A stretch of 64,000 bases of DNA, taken from contig NZ_SGXD01000004.1 in assembly GCF_004216915.1 (NCBI RefSeq), positions 124,001 through 188,000 on the forward strand, written 5' to 3'. A program made the translations under genes and the position numbers. Below the pieces are notes generated by a model, which was not told the DNA's origin, searched no databases, and saw nothing but the letters and a program-made list of their open reading frames with translations. Origin of the DNA: Motilibacter rhizosphaerae. Lineage in GTDB: Bacteria; Actinomycetota; Actinomycetes; Motilibacterales; Motilibacteraceae. Shown here piece after piece: positions 49,617-59,715 of the stretch (positions are counted from its first letter, which is position 1; each line of letters begins with the position of its first letter).

Positions 49617-50414
49617 GTGACCGGGGCACCAGCGGACGAGGTGGGCGAGCTGCTGCCCGGCGGCCACGCCAACCGCGGGCGCATCCGGCGCGCCGGCGAC
49701 ACCGTCCGCCGCCCGCTGCGCCCGACGAGCCCCAGCGTGCACGCCCTGCTGCGCCACCTCGAGGCCGTCGGCTTCCCGGGAGCTCCCCGCGTGCGCGGGG
49801 TCGACGGGACGCGCGAGGTGCTCGACTACGTCCCCGGCGAGGTGCCCGGCTCGCGGGTGCCGGACGCGCTGGCCACCGATGACGCGCTGGCCAGCGTCGC
49901 GCTCCTCCTCCGCGACTACCACCACGCGGCTCGGGGCTTCGACGCCGCCGCCTGGGCGTGGCCCCGCCGCGCGCCGGCCGCCTGGGCGGGCTCGGTGGTC
50001 GTGCACAACGACCCGAACATCGACAACGTGGTGTTCCGGGGAGGCCGCGCCGTCGCCCTCATCGACTTCGACCTGGCCGCACCCGCGGACCCGCTGTGGG
50101 ACGTCGCCCTCGCCGTACGCCTGTGGGCGCCGCTGCGCGACCCGGTCGACGTGCACGACGCCCGCCAGGGCCAGGAGCTGCGGCGGGCGCGGCTCTTCGC
50201 CGACGCGTACGGGCTGGCGCGCGAGGAGCGCGAGCGGCTCGCCGCCGCCGTGCGGGACAGCGGCGAGTGGGCGTACGCCGCCGTCGAGCAGGCCGTCGAC
50301 CAGGGGCACCGCGAGTTCGCGGAGTACTGGCGCGCCAAGGGCGGTGCCCGGGCCGGCCGGACGCGGGCGTGGCTGGAGGCGCACGCCGCCGAGGTCGGCG
50401 ACGCGCTGCGCTAG
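49617..50414 (+). CDS. Aminoglycoside-phosphotransferase-like kinase
   Basis: The 265-residue protein is an APH/ChoK-like kinase: VVHNDPNIDNVVFRGG (HxDxxxxN catalytic loop, about 125-140) and ALIDFDLAAPADPLWDVA (metal-binding Asp). The N-terminal ATP-binding part has few Lys and a RRAGDTVRRPLRP stretch. APH-like proteins phosphorylate antibiotics, choline, sugars or others; substrate is unknown. The GTG has a -10 hexamer six bases upstream and no ribosome binding site. It converges on uvrB after 33 bases. Often such a gene lies near uvrB without a known link. Confidence 0.82.
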   Translation: MTGAPADEVGELLPGGHANRGRIRRAGDTVRRPLRPTSPSVHALLRHLEAVGFPGAPRVRGVDGTREVLDYVPGEVPGSRVPDALATDDALASVALLLRDYHHAARGFDAAAWAWPRRAPAAWAGSVVVHNDPNIDNVVFRGGRAVALIDFDLAAPADPLWDVALAVRLWAPLRDPVDVHDARQGQELRRARLFADAYGLAREERERLAAAVRDSGEWAYAAVEQAVDQGHREFAEYWRAKGGARAGRTRAWLEAHAAEVGDALR

Positions 50415-50447
50415 GCGCGCTGCGACCCGGACGCCTCCGACGCCGCG

Positions 50448-52562
<2,115 letters not shown>

Positions 52563-52568
52563 GGTTCG

Positions 52569-52591
52569 AAGGTACGCGCTGGCACCGACAG
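52569..52591 (-). promoter_or_regulatory. DNA-damage (RecA-NDp/PafBC-type) promoter of uvrB
   Basis: On the minus strand CTGTCGGTG, exactly eight bases, then TACCTT: one mismatch from TTGTCRGTG-N8-TANNNT. The -10 ends six bases before the GTG start of uvrB, so transcription should begin at or next to the start codon. With the same motif at uvrA this is unlikely to be chance. Confidence 0.8.
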
Positions 52592-52610
52592 AGCCCTCCC
52601 GAGCGGCGGG

Positions 52611-54077
52611 CTACCCCCGCAGCGGGGCTGCCACCTGCAGCCCCGCCGTGCCGGACGCGCTCGGCGCGAACGCGCTGGTGCCCGAGTACTGGGCGCGGAA
52701 CCGCCACCGGCCGGTGGTCGGCGGGTGCCACGAGACCGTCCCGCTGCCGCCGACGACGCGGACGGGCAGCAGGGCGTAGGGCTGCCAGCCCGAGAAGGGG
52801 TCGAGCCGCTCGACGGTCACGACCGCGCGCCCGCTCGCCGCGGGCGCGACGGCGACCCGCACCGCGACGTTGCGCCCCGGCGCGACGACGGCGCTGGCGC
52901 GCCCCTCGACCGTGGTCCTCGTCGAGGTGATCGCGCGCATCGAGCGCACCAGCGCGTACGCCGCCCGGCCCGGCCCGGCCGCGCGCACGGCCACCACGTA
53001 GTGCCCGGCGGGGAGGCGCACGGCGACCCGCAGCGCCCCGCTCCCGGTCGCGCCGGCGACCGGCCGGCCCGCGTCCGTCCGGACGTCGAGCCCGAGCTCC
53101 CTGCTCGCCGGGGCGGCGAGGTCGAGGTCGAGCACCGAGCGTCGGGCGACGTCGAAGTGGTAGACGTCCACGGCGTCGAGGGAGGCGCCGCCGACGCTGC
53201 CGCGCAGTCGCCGGTGCTCGGGCAGCGGCAGGCCGGGCGCGACGTCGTCGCGGCCGGCCGGCCCGGCGAGCAGGGCCACCGGCTGCGCGCTGCGCACCCC
53301 GGCGTCCGCGGTGAGGAGCGCGACCCAGCGGCCGCTGGCGCCGAGCGGGGGCGTGAAGAGCTGCGCGCCGCCGCACGACGTGGAGAGCCTCGGGGCCTGG
53401 TCGAAGGACGTGGTGCCCGGCGCGAAGAGCTGCAGGGAGGCGCAGCCCGCGGGCGCGACCAGGTCCAGCACGTACGTCCGGCCTCCGACGAGGGGCAGCC
53501 AGTACGCCGCGGTCGGTCGCAGCACGCGGTCGAGCACCACGCGCGCCCCGCGGTGCGGCAGCGGGTGCCCCGGTGGCGTGGCGGGCGCCGGCCCGCGCAG
53601 CAGCCCGAGCGTGAACGCCCCGGGTGCCGAGCCCGGGAGCGCGGCGACGCGGACGAGGTACGCCGCCCCGGCCGCCGGGCGGAAGGCCGTGGCCGCCCTG
53701 CCCTGGTCGTCGGTGGTGTCGCAGGCGACCTCGCTGAGCCGGGAGCGGACCGCGCCGAAGACGGTGACCTGGGCGTCGAGCTGCCCGTCGGCCTGCAGGC
53801 GGAGGACCACCGCGCGATCGGCGGGCGGGGTGACGGCGTACCAGACGGAGGGGCCGGTCGCGCCGCACGAGCTCAGCGGCTCGACCGCGTCGACGGTCGC
53901 GCCCACCGTCGTCCCGCGCACCGTGCCGGGCACGCGCAGGGCGACGGGCGCCTCGCGGGCGTCCCCCGGCGGCGGGCCGACCTCGGCGGCGACGGCCGGA
54001 GCGGCGAGCGCGGGACCGGCGAGCACGAGCAGCGCAGCGCCCAGGACGACGGAGCACAGGGAGCGGGGGGACGGCAC
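52611..54077 (-). CDS. Secreted beta-rich protein (pre-peptidase-like domains)
   Basis: The 488-residue protein starts with a Sec signal peptide (SLCSVVLGAALLVLAGPALAAP, cleavage probably after AVAA) and continues with several beta-sheet-type repeats: ATGPSVWYAVTPPADRAVVLRLQADG near residue 70 resembles bacterial pre-peptidase C-terminal domains, and the C-terminal PPTTGRWRFRAQYSGTSAFAPSASG is Ig-like. There is no protease catalytic triad, so it may be an adhesin, chaperone or surface protein rather than an enzyme. GTG start after AGGAGTCCCC. The gene stands upstream of uvrB on the same strand, but uvrB has its own promoter in the 48-base gap. Confidence 0.7.
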   Translation of the reverse strand: MPSPRSLCSVVLGAALLVLAGPALAAPAVAAEVGPPPGDAREAPVALRVPGTVRGTTVGATVDAVEPLSSCGATGPSVWYAVTPPADRAVVLRLQADGQLDAQVTVFGAVRSRLSEVACDTTDDQGRAATAFRPAAGAAYLVRVAALPGSAPGAFTLGLLRGPAPATPPGHPLPHRGARVVLDRVLRPTAAYWLPLVGGRTYVLDLVAPAGCASLQLFAPGTTSFDQAPRLSTSCGGAQLFTPPLGASGRWVALLTADAGVRSAQPVALLAGPAGRDDVAPGLPLPEHRRLRGSVGGASLDAVDVYHFDVARRSVLDLDLAAPASRELGLDVRTDAGRPVAGATGSGALRVAVRLPAGHYVVAVRAAGPGRAAYALVRSMRAITSTRTTVEGRASAVVAPGRNVAVRVAVAPAASGRAVVTVERLDPFSGWQPYALLPVRVVGGSGTVSWHPPTTGRWRFRAQYSGTSAFAPSASGTAGLQVAAPLRG

Positions 54078-54386
54078 GGGGACTCCTGGGTCTCGCAGGG
54101 GGTGTCGCCGGTGGGTGGTGCAGCGGGCTGGTGCTGGGTCTGCCCGAGAGGACCCCCTGGCCGCCCCGCCTGGTTCAGTCGTCCTGCGACGCGTCCGGCG
54201 GTGATGTCGCCATCGTCGGGGAGCAGGCGGATCGGTCGCGGGCGCCTCGGTGGTCGCCGGGAGCGCAGTCGTCCAGGACGCGGCGGACGACGTCGACGGC
54301 GCTGCTTGCGTCGGTGCAGATGCTGACGACCTCGACGTCCGCAGCATCGGGTCCGAGGGGTGGCGACGAGCCCTAGGGTCGGTCGC
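54078..54386 (+). other. Intergenic region with -10 of the 54387 gene
   Basis: This 309-base stretch separates the divergent secreted-protein gene and the gene at 54387. I see no protein I can support: a 60-codon minus-strand frame without a start codon and several plus-strand frames are uninformative. TAGGGT at 54374-54379, seven bases before ATG 54387, fits a leaderless -10. No terminator or RNA gene is visible. Confidence 0.5.
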
Positions 54387-55478
54387 ATGCGAGGGGATGC
54401 GCTGCTGGGCGGCCCACGGGGACGGCGCCTGTGCCTCGAGGTGACGTGGCAGTTCCAGCAGGATCCGGATGCCCGGCACCGGTGGTGGCGGTCGTTGTCG
54501 GGGTGGGACGGTGCCGCGACGGATGAGCGGGCTCGGGTGGCTGCGCTCGCTGCTGCCGTCGCCTCGGTCGACGTCGACGGCATCGCGAGGTGCTCCGCGG
54601 TGCGCGACTTGCTGCCGGCCCTGGACATGGCGGTCTCCTTCGCCCGGTACTGGCAGGAGCCGGATGAGGACGATCTGGCCCTCCACAGCGCGCTCCTCGC
54701 ACGCGTGCTGCGCCCCGTCGCCGACGCGGTAGCAGCGGCTCCAGCCGCTGACTGGTGGAGCGATCCGCTGGATCGTGCTGACCAGTGGCATGTGCGGTGG
54801 CGCCCTGATGACGAAACCGCACTGCGTCCTGCGGACGGGGACGCACCCCGGCTCCTGGCCCAGTGGCGGCAGCGAGCGGACGAGGCGGAGGCGCGCGCCA
54901 CGCGGGACACTCCCGCTGACCCGACCGCGCCCTACAGCGGGTCGTGGTGGTCGACACCGGCGCTGTCCGGCCTCACGGCGACGACCCGGTCAGTGCCCGA
55001 CGGCTCACGCGCGCCGCTGGGGCTGCTCGTGCTCGAGGACTTTCTCGGCGAGTCGACCGCCGAGGTGGGGCAGGTGGTCGTGTCACCCGCCGCCCGCGTG
55101 TACGAGGTCGACGGCCCCGGCGACTGGCTCGAGCTGGCCCGCCGCTACCCGAGTGACGTGACGGCGTCTCGCCGCCACGACTGGTACCGGACCACGGGGT
55201 GGACGGGACGGTGGGTGCTGCCGGACTGGGCTGCCGTGGCTGCTGACTGGGACGGCGTCCACGTCAGCGTCGCCACGTACCTGGCGACCGCGGGCAGGCT
55301 CCTTCCCCTCGCACCCGAGGGCGGCGCTGCCGCCACCCTGCTCGCGGGCTGGGGCCCCGACGAGACGTGGTGGCTCACCGACGCCGCCACGAGCGCTGGG
55401 TCCGCGACACGGTGGACGTCGTTGCGGGACGAGCCGCTGTCCTGGACTCCCGTGCCGTCGGCGGCGTCGCCCGACTAG
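54387..55478 (+). CDS. Hypothetical protein with LGGPRGRRLCLE N-terminus
   Basis: The 363-residue protein has no signal peptide or membrane segment. It begins MRGDALLGGPRGRRLCLEVTW, a motif I recall from unannotated actinobacterial proteins. The middle is Trp/Asp-rich (for example RYWQEPDEDDLALHS and the GSWWSTPALSG segment), and the C-terminal half has VYEVDGPGDWLELARRYP and WVLPDWAAVAADWDGVHVS. No catalytic motif is evident. The ATG at 54387 is chosen over a GTG at 54360 because TAGGGT lies seven bases upstream. Codon use looks slightly less GC-biased at third positions than core genes nearby. Function unknown. Confidence 0.75.
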   Translation: MRGDALLGGPRGRRLCLEVTWQFQQDPDARHRWWRSLSGWDGAATDERARVAALAAAVASVDVDGIARCSAVRDLLPALDMAVSFARYWQEPDEDDLALHSALLARVLRPVADAVAAAPAADWWSDPLDRADQWHVRWRPDDETALRPADGDAPRLLAQWRQRADEAEARATRDTPADPTAPYSGSWWSTPALSGLTATTRSVPDGSRAPLGLLVLEDFLGESTAEVGQVVVSPAARVYEVDGPGDWLELARRYPSDVTASRRHDWYRTTGWTGRWVLPDWAAVAADWDGVHVSVATYLATAGRLLPLAPEGGAAATLLAGWGPDETWWLTDAATSAGSATRWTSLRDEPLSWTPVPSAASPD

Positions 55479-55487
55479 CGGTGGACG

Positions 55488-55694
55488 TCATCCTCGGCGC
55501 GAGCGGATCGCGAGCAGCATCACGACGATGACGACGGAGAACCCGCCTGCTAGGACGTACTCCCACGGGCGAGGCAGCCTGTGGCGACCGTTGCCGACAG
55601 GCCCGTGGTACGTCGTGGCGAGGTAGAAGGCAGGCGCGGCGTGCGACTCCGGCACCGCGGCTTCCCCGATCGTGGTCCTCCGTGCGGCTCGCAC
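55488..55694 (-). CDS. Small single-pass membrane protein (hypothetical)
   Basis: A frame of up to 68 codons with one clear C-terminal membrane segment (WEYVLAGGFSVVIVVMLLAI) followed by RSRRG. The start could be GTG 55694 (MRAARRTTIG) or GTG 55652, which has GGGGAA upstream and gives 54 residues. It converges on the previous gene with a nine-base gap. Without homologues in hand it is only a plausible gene; function unknown. Confidence 0.4.
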   Translation of the reverse strand: MRAARRTTIGEAAVPESHAAPAFYLATTYHGPVGNGRHRLPRPWEYVLAGGFSVVIVVMLLAIRSRRG

Positions 55695-55974
55695 GAGGCC
55701 TTCCCCCTGCGGCGGTGGGCATGCGATCTTCGCGGCCGGGCAGGAGCGACCGCCTCAGCAGTCGGCGCGCCGGACCTGCTACCCCCCCCCACGGGCGCGC
55801 CGGCGAACAGGGGCAAGCCGGCGAGGACATCGCCCATCCGCTCAGACACCCGCCACCCTCCTCCGCGTCAGCCCGACTGCAGCGTCATGCCGGGAGCGCC
55901 CGCCGATGGCGACCGCGCGCTCCGGAACCGTCCAGGGTGCACGCTGCGCCGAGCACCTCGTCGCGAGCAGACGA

Positions 55975-56388
55975 CTAGGGGACTTGGCAGTCGACGTCGA
56001 CCTCCCTGGTCTCCTTCGCGACGAGCGCGACGATCGGGTCGGCCGGGGTGCACGGGTTCCTGGCGTCGTTCATGCCAGGGCTCACTCCCGTGACCTCGTA
56101 CTCGCCCGCCGGAAGCTCCGTCGTGAAGCGCCCAGCACTGGTCGACACGACTGTTGCCCGCTGGTGCGGCTCGTCGCGCAGCCGGAATGTGATCGTCCCG
56201 TCGATGAGGTGCACCGGCGTCCCCCCTCCAGCCGTCGCCGGGCCGCCCACCATCCGGAACACCCCCGTCACGTGAGCACGAGGAGCCGCGTGGTGCGACG
56301 AGCCGCCGCACGCCGACACCGCGAGCGCCAGCACGCCACAGCACACGCCCCACCCACGGGTCACGCGCACCCCGCCAACCCCTGTCAT
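55975..56388 (-). CDS. Putative lipoprotein (hypothetical)
   Basis: A 137-residue protein with a short lipoprotein signal (GVLALAVSACGG, the cysteine as lipidation site) and a beta-rich C-terminal part: GTPVHLIDGTITFRLRDEP, TSAGRFTTELPAGEYEVTGVSPG. This resembles carboxypeptidase-regulatory-like or transthyretin-like folds found in secreted proteins. A second cysteine pair (NPCTPADP and DVDCQVP) could form a disulfide. The start could be ATG 56388, 56406 or GTG near 56364. It follows the gene at 56428-57006 on the same strand with a short gap. Confidence 0.6.
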   Translation of the reverse strand: MTGVGGVRVTRGWGVCCGVLALAVSACGGSSHHAAPRAHVTGVFRMVGGPATAGGGTPVHLIDGTITFRLRDEPHQRATVVSTSAGRFTTELPAGEYEVTGVSPGMNDARNPCTPADPIVALVAKETREVDVDCQVP

Positions 56389-56427
56389 CTGCCCACGATG
56401 CCGCACAGCGTGTCCATGGGGTGTCCC

Positions 56428-57006
56428 CTACAGGTGCGCGGGTGCCGTCGCCACGCCGTCCCGGTGCAACTCGGCCAGCACCCGCCGCGTCAACGTCCGC
56501 GCCAGCGTGCCGACGCCCTGGATCCCCGGACACCCGTCCAGCCGCACGATGAGCACCTGCCAGCCGGCCGCCACGTTGAATGACACCAGATCGACGGCGC
56601 CGGATTCGGCCGGGCACGAGTAGGTCCCGTGGTTGAACGCCGAGTCCGGCGCCGCGTTGACGGCCGCGGCCAACCGCCGCGCCTGCACCTCCGTCAGCCG
56701 GACCGACCGCACCCCACCACACGCCCCCGGCAGCGGCGGAGCCTCGACTGCCACGGCCCACAACGGCGACGCGTCCACCATCGGCAACACCGGCTCCACG
56801 CCCCCGTCCCGGCTCCCCGAGCAGGACCCGCCCGGTCCGGGCAGCACCGCCGCCGCAACGGATGCCGTCGGCAGCGGCCGCGGCCCGTCAGCAGTGGCCG
56901 CGGGACCCTCGTGCCTCGTCGCGAGCGCCACACCCAGCACCGCTACCACAGCGACCGGGGCAGCAGCCGACGCGCCCGCCACCCGCCAGTCGACCCTGCC
57001 CACCAT
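56428..57006 (-). CDS. Membrane-anchored hypothetical protein
   Basis: About 192 residues from ATG 57006 (a start at 57081 would add 25 Gly/Arg-rich residues). An N-terminal hydrophobic segment (AAAPVAVVAVLGVALA) is followed by an extracytoplasmic domain with VDASPLWAVAVEAPPLPGACGG, VRLTEVQARRLAAAVNAAPDS and DLVSFNVAAGWQVLIVRLDGCPG. Four cysteines could form two disulfides. I do not recognise the family; similar small exported domains occur singly in actinobacteria. It and the lipoprotein gene form a pair. Confidence 0.6.
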   Translation of the reverse strand: MVGRVDWRVAGASAAAPVAVVAVLGVALATRHEGPAATADGPRPLPTASVAAAVLPGPGGSCSGSRDGGVEPVLPMVDASPLWAVAVEAPPLPGACGGVRSVRLTEVQARRLAAAVNAAPDSAFNHGTYSCPAESGAVDLVSFNVAAGWQVLIVRLDGCPGIQGVGTLARTLTRRVLAELHRDGVATAPAHL

Positions 57007-57195
57007 GCCCGTCAGACGCCCTCGACCACGCCCCGGTTCCTCGTGGCCGCGACCCTGTCCCCCAGCCCCTGGCGCGGTCACGCCCGAACAGCGAGGGCGC
57101 TAGAACGGCGCCCCGCAGGACGAGACGTCCTAGTCACGGCACGGGCCCAGCCGCCGAGCGCCCCGGAGTTCTTGGTGACGTTTTTGTAAAGAGGC

Positions 57196-57224
57196 TTGAC
57201 AGAGGCTTTCTGTCGTTCCATCGT
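57196..57224 (+). promoter_or_regulatory. Promoter of the amino-sugar operon
   Basis: TTGACA (57196-57201) is a perfect -35, followed by 17 bases and CATCGT (57219-57224), a partial -10. Direct repeats AGAGGCTT (57190-57197 and 57201-57208), 11 bp apart, and TTTTTGTAAAG just upstream mark this region as unusually AT-rich for the window. Leader length to the TTG start is about 77 bases. Confidence 0.6.
57198..57214. promoter_or_regulatory. Operator palindrome in the amino-sugar promoter
   Basis: GACAGA-GGCTT-TCTGTC is a perfect inverted repeat (6-bp arms, 5-bp centre) covering the end of the -35 and the spacer. A bound regulator would exclude RNA polymerase. No regulator gene is adjacent. Confidence 0.6.
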
Positions 57225-57307
57225 GCAGAAGTGCGCGACAGCGGGAAGCCGTCGCCCCCACGACTGCAGCGGGACTCCTCCCCCTGCGCCCAGACCAGGA
57301 GGACGCG

Positions 57308-58678
57308 TTGAAGCACAAGAGGTTCCTCACCGCCGGACTCGTCGCCGGCGTGCTCTCGACGGCCGCCGCGTGCGGCAGCAGCTCCGGCACGTCGAGCGCG
57401 AGCAGCGACCAGCCCACGACCGGCGGCTCCGCGGCAGCGGGTTCGGCGGCGGGCTCCGCGGCCCCTGCGGCCGGCGGCGGCAGCAAGACGCTCAAGGTGT
57501 GGCTGATGAGCGGGTCGGCGCCCGACGCCCTCGTCGCCTCGCTCGACAGCGCGTTCGAGGCCGCTCACCCGGGCATCAAGGTGGACTACCAGGTCCAGCA
57601 GTGGAACGGCATCCAGGAGAAGCTGACGACCGCGATGTCGGACGCGTCCACGACGCCCGACGTCATCGAGCTCGGCAACACGCAGAACCCGTCCTTCTCC
57701 GCGGACGGCACCCTCGCCGACCTCACGGACAAGGTCTCCCAGCTGGGCAGCACGAACTGGCTCGCCGGTCTGAAGGACCCCGGTGCCTACGAGGGCAAGC
57801 AGTACGGCATCCCGTTCTACGCCAGCGGCCGCGTCGTCATCTACCGCAAGGACATGTTCGCCAAGGCCGGCATCTCCGCGCCCCCCACCAGCGACGCCGA
57901 GTGGCTCAGCGACATCCAGAAGCTCAACAAGGCCTACGCCGGCCAGAAGGACTTCCAGTCGCTCTACCTCCCGGGCCAGTCCTGGTACACCTACCTCTCG
58001 TTCCTCTGGGACCAGGGCGGTGACATCGCCAAGCAGGACGGCGACTCCTGGACGGGCACCCTCGACACCCCGCAGGCCGCGGCCGCGGCGGACTTCTACA
58101 AGCAGCTCGTCGACACCTCGAAGACCACGGCCCCCAAGGACAACGACGAGGCCAACCCGCAGCAGTACACCGTGTACTCCAAGGGCAAGACGGCCATGAT
58201 GATCGGCCTGCCCTGGGAGCTCGGCAGCGCGGTGGCCGACAAGGGCGCGCCGAAGGACCTCAAGGCCAACTCCGGCGTCTTCGCCATCCCCTCGAAGACC
58301 GCAGGCAAGACCGCGCCGATCTTCCTCGGCGGCTCGAACCTCGCCATCCCGGTGAACAGCAAGAACCAGGACCTCGCCTGGGACTGGATCAAGCAGCTGG
58401 CCGGCAAGGACTACCAGGAGCAGCTGGCCAAGGCCAACGGCGTCGTCCCCAACGACCCGGCCTTCAACTCCGTCATCGCGGACGACCCGATCGTCAGCGT
58501 CGTCGCGAAGGCGGCCGCCGGCGGCAGCAAGGCCACCCCGGCGACGCCCAAGTGGGCGGCCGTCGAGGCGCAGAACCCGATCAAGGACTTCCTCACCGCG
58601 GTCGTGACGGGCAAGCAGAAGGCCGCGGACGCCGCGAAGACCGCCTCGCAGGCCATCACCGACAAGATGTCCGGCTGA
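57308..58678 (+). CDS. Amino-sugar/sugar ABC transporter binding lipoprotein
   Basis: The 456-residue protein is a family 1 extracellular sugar-binding protein with lipoprotein signal (FLTAGLVAGVLSTAAACGS, Cys22), a low-complexity Ser/Gly/Ala linker, then KTLKVWLMSGSAPD, YQVQQWNGIQEKLTTAM and DVIELGNTQNPSF. It resembles N,N'-diacetylchitobiose/GlcNAc binding proteins (NgcE/DasA type). The start is TTG 57308 with AGGAGGACGCG upstream. With the following permeases, SIS protein and ROK kinase it forms an amino-sugar operon. Confidence 0.9.
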   Translation: MKHKRFLTAGLVAGVLSTAAACGSSSGTSSASSDQPTTGGSAAAGSAAGSAAPAAGGGSKTLKVWLMSGSAPDALVASLDSAFEAAHPGIKVDYQVQQWNGIQEKLTTAMSDASTTPDVIELGNTQNPSFSADGTLADLTDKVSQLGSTNWLAGLKDPGAYEGKQYGIPFYASGRVVIYRKDMFAKAGISAPPTSDAEWLSDIQKLNKAYAGQKDFQSLYLPGQSWYTYLSFLWDQGGDIAKQDGDSWTGTLDTPQAAAAADFYKQLVDTSKTTAPKDNDEANPQQYTVYSKGKTAMMIGLPWELGSAVADKGAPKDLKANSGVFAIPSKTAGKTAPIFLGGSNLAIPVNSKNQDLAWDWIKQLAGKDYQEQLAKANGVVPNDPAFNSVIADDPIVSVVAKAAAGGSKATPATPKWAAVEAQNPIKDFLTAVVTGKQKAADAAKTASQAITDKMSG

Positions 58679-58731
58679 CGCCCCTCCTGCCCGACAGCTG
58701 AGCACATGCTGGACCGATGAGGAGCGAGCGC

Positions 58732-59715
58732 GTGACGACGACCCCGGTGGCCTCGGGCGTGGAGCGGGAGATCCCGGCGCAGCCGTCGGCCTCACCCCCT
58801 CCGGTGAGACGCAGGCGCAGCGCGCGGGTGCGGGAGCAGGCCGTCGCGTACGCACTGCTGGCCCCGGCGGTCGTCGTCCTCGCGGGACTGCTGGCCTACC
58901 CCGCGGTGCGCGTGCTGCTCATCTCGTTCCAGGAGCTCAACCGGCGCGAGATCGTCCTGCACCAGACCAAGTGGGTGGGGCTGCAGAACTACCGCTCGGT
59001 CTTCACCGGCGCGAAGATCTGGACCGTCACGGGACGGACGGTGGTGTTCACCGGCATCCTCGTCGCGACGACGGTGTTCGTGGGGCTGGGAGTGGCGCTG
59101 CTGCTGCAGCGCCTCTCCCGGCCCACCCGGATCGCCCTCCAGGCCGCGCTCGTCGCGGCCTGGGCGATGCCGATCATCAGTGCCACCACGGTGTTCCAGT
59201 GGCTCTTCGACGAGAACTACGGGATCGTCGACAAGACGCTCGCCGGCATCGGGTTCTCGTCCTGGCGGCACCACCCCTGGTTCTTCACCGGCCACAGCGG
59301 GCTGTTCGTCATCGGGCTGCTCATCGTCTGGCAGGCCGTGCCGTTCGTCGCCTTCAGCGTGTACGCCGGCATCCTCGGCATCGACCGCGACCTGTACGAG
59401 GCCGCCGGGCTCGACGGTGCGGGGGCGGTGCGGTCCTTCAGGTCGATCACCTGGCCGATGCTGAAGCCCCTTGTGCTGCTGCTGACCTTCCTCTCGCTGA
59501 TCTGGGACTTCCGCGCCTTCACCCAGATCTACGCGTTCCGCCGCGGCGGACCCGCAGGGAGCACGACGACCCTGTCGGTCCTGCAGTACGTCACCGGCAT
59601 CTCCCAGGCGCACTACGGCAAGGCCGCCGTCGTCAGCGTCTTCATGATCGCCGTCCTCGTGCTCCTCAGCGCGCAGTACCTGCGCCTGCTCCTGAAGTCG
59701 GAGAAGACCGCATGA
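58732..59715 (+). CDS. CUT1 ABC permease (first)
   Basis: The 327-residue protein has six membrane segments with a polar N-terminus of about 40 residues, and the EAA loop LYEAAGLDGAGAVRSFRSITWPM. The GTG at 58732 is chosen because AGGAG lies seven bases upstream; the ATG at 58717 has no such site. It is the MalF-type partner of the following permease, whose start overlaps by four bases. Confidence 0.92.
   Translation: MTTTPVASGVEREIPAQPSASPPPVRRRRSARVREQAVAYALLAPAVVVLAGLLAYPAVRVLLISFQELNRREIVLHQTKWVGLQNYRSVFTGAKIWTVTGRTVVFTGILVATTVFVGLGVALLLQRLSRPTRIALQAALVAAWAMPIISATTVFQWLFDENYGIVDKTLAGIGFSSWRHHPWFFTGHSGLFVIGLLIVWQAVPFVAFSVYAGILGIDRDLYEAAGLDGAGAVRSFRSITWPMLKPLVLLLTFLSLIWDFRAFTQIYAFRRGGPAGSTTTLSVLQYVTGISQAHYGKAAVVSVFMIAVLVLLSAQYLRLLLKSEKTA

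Noticed and set aside
54180-54371. Minus-strand 60-codon frame with a plausible-looking sequence (VVSICTDASSAVDVV)
   Set aside because: No start codon follows the upstream TAG, and there is no family match; kept only as a note under the intergenic region.
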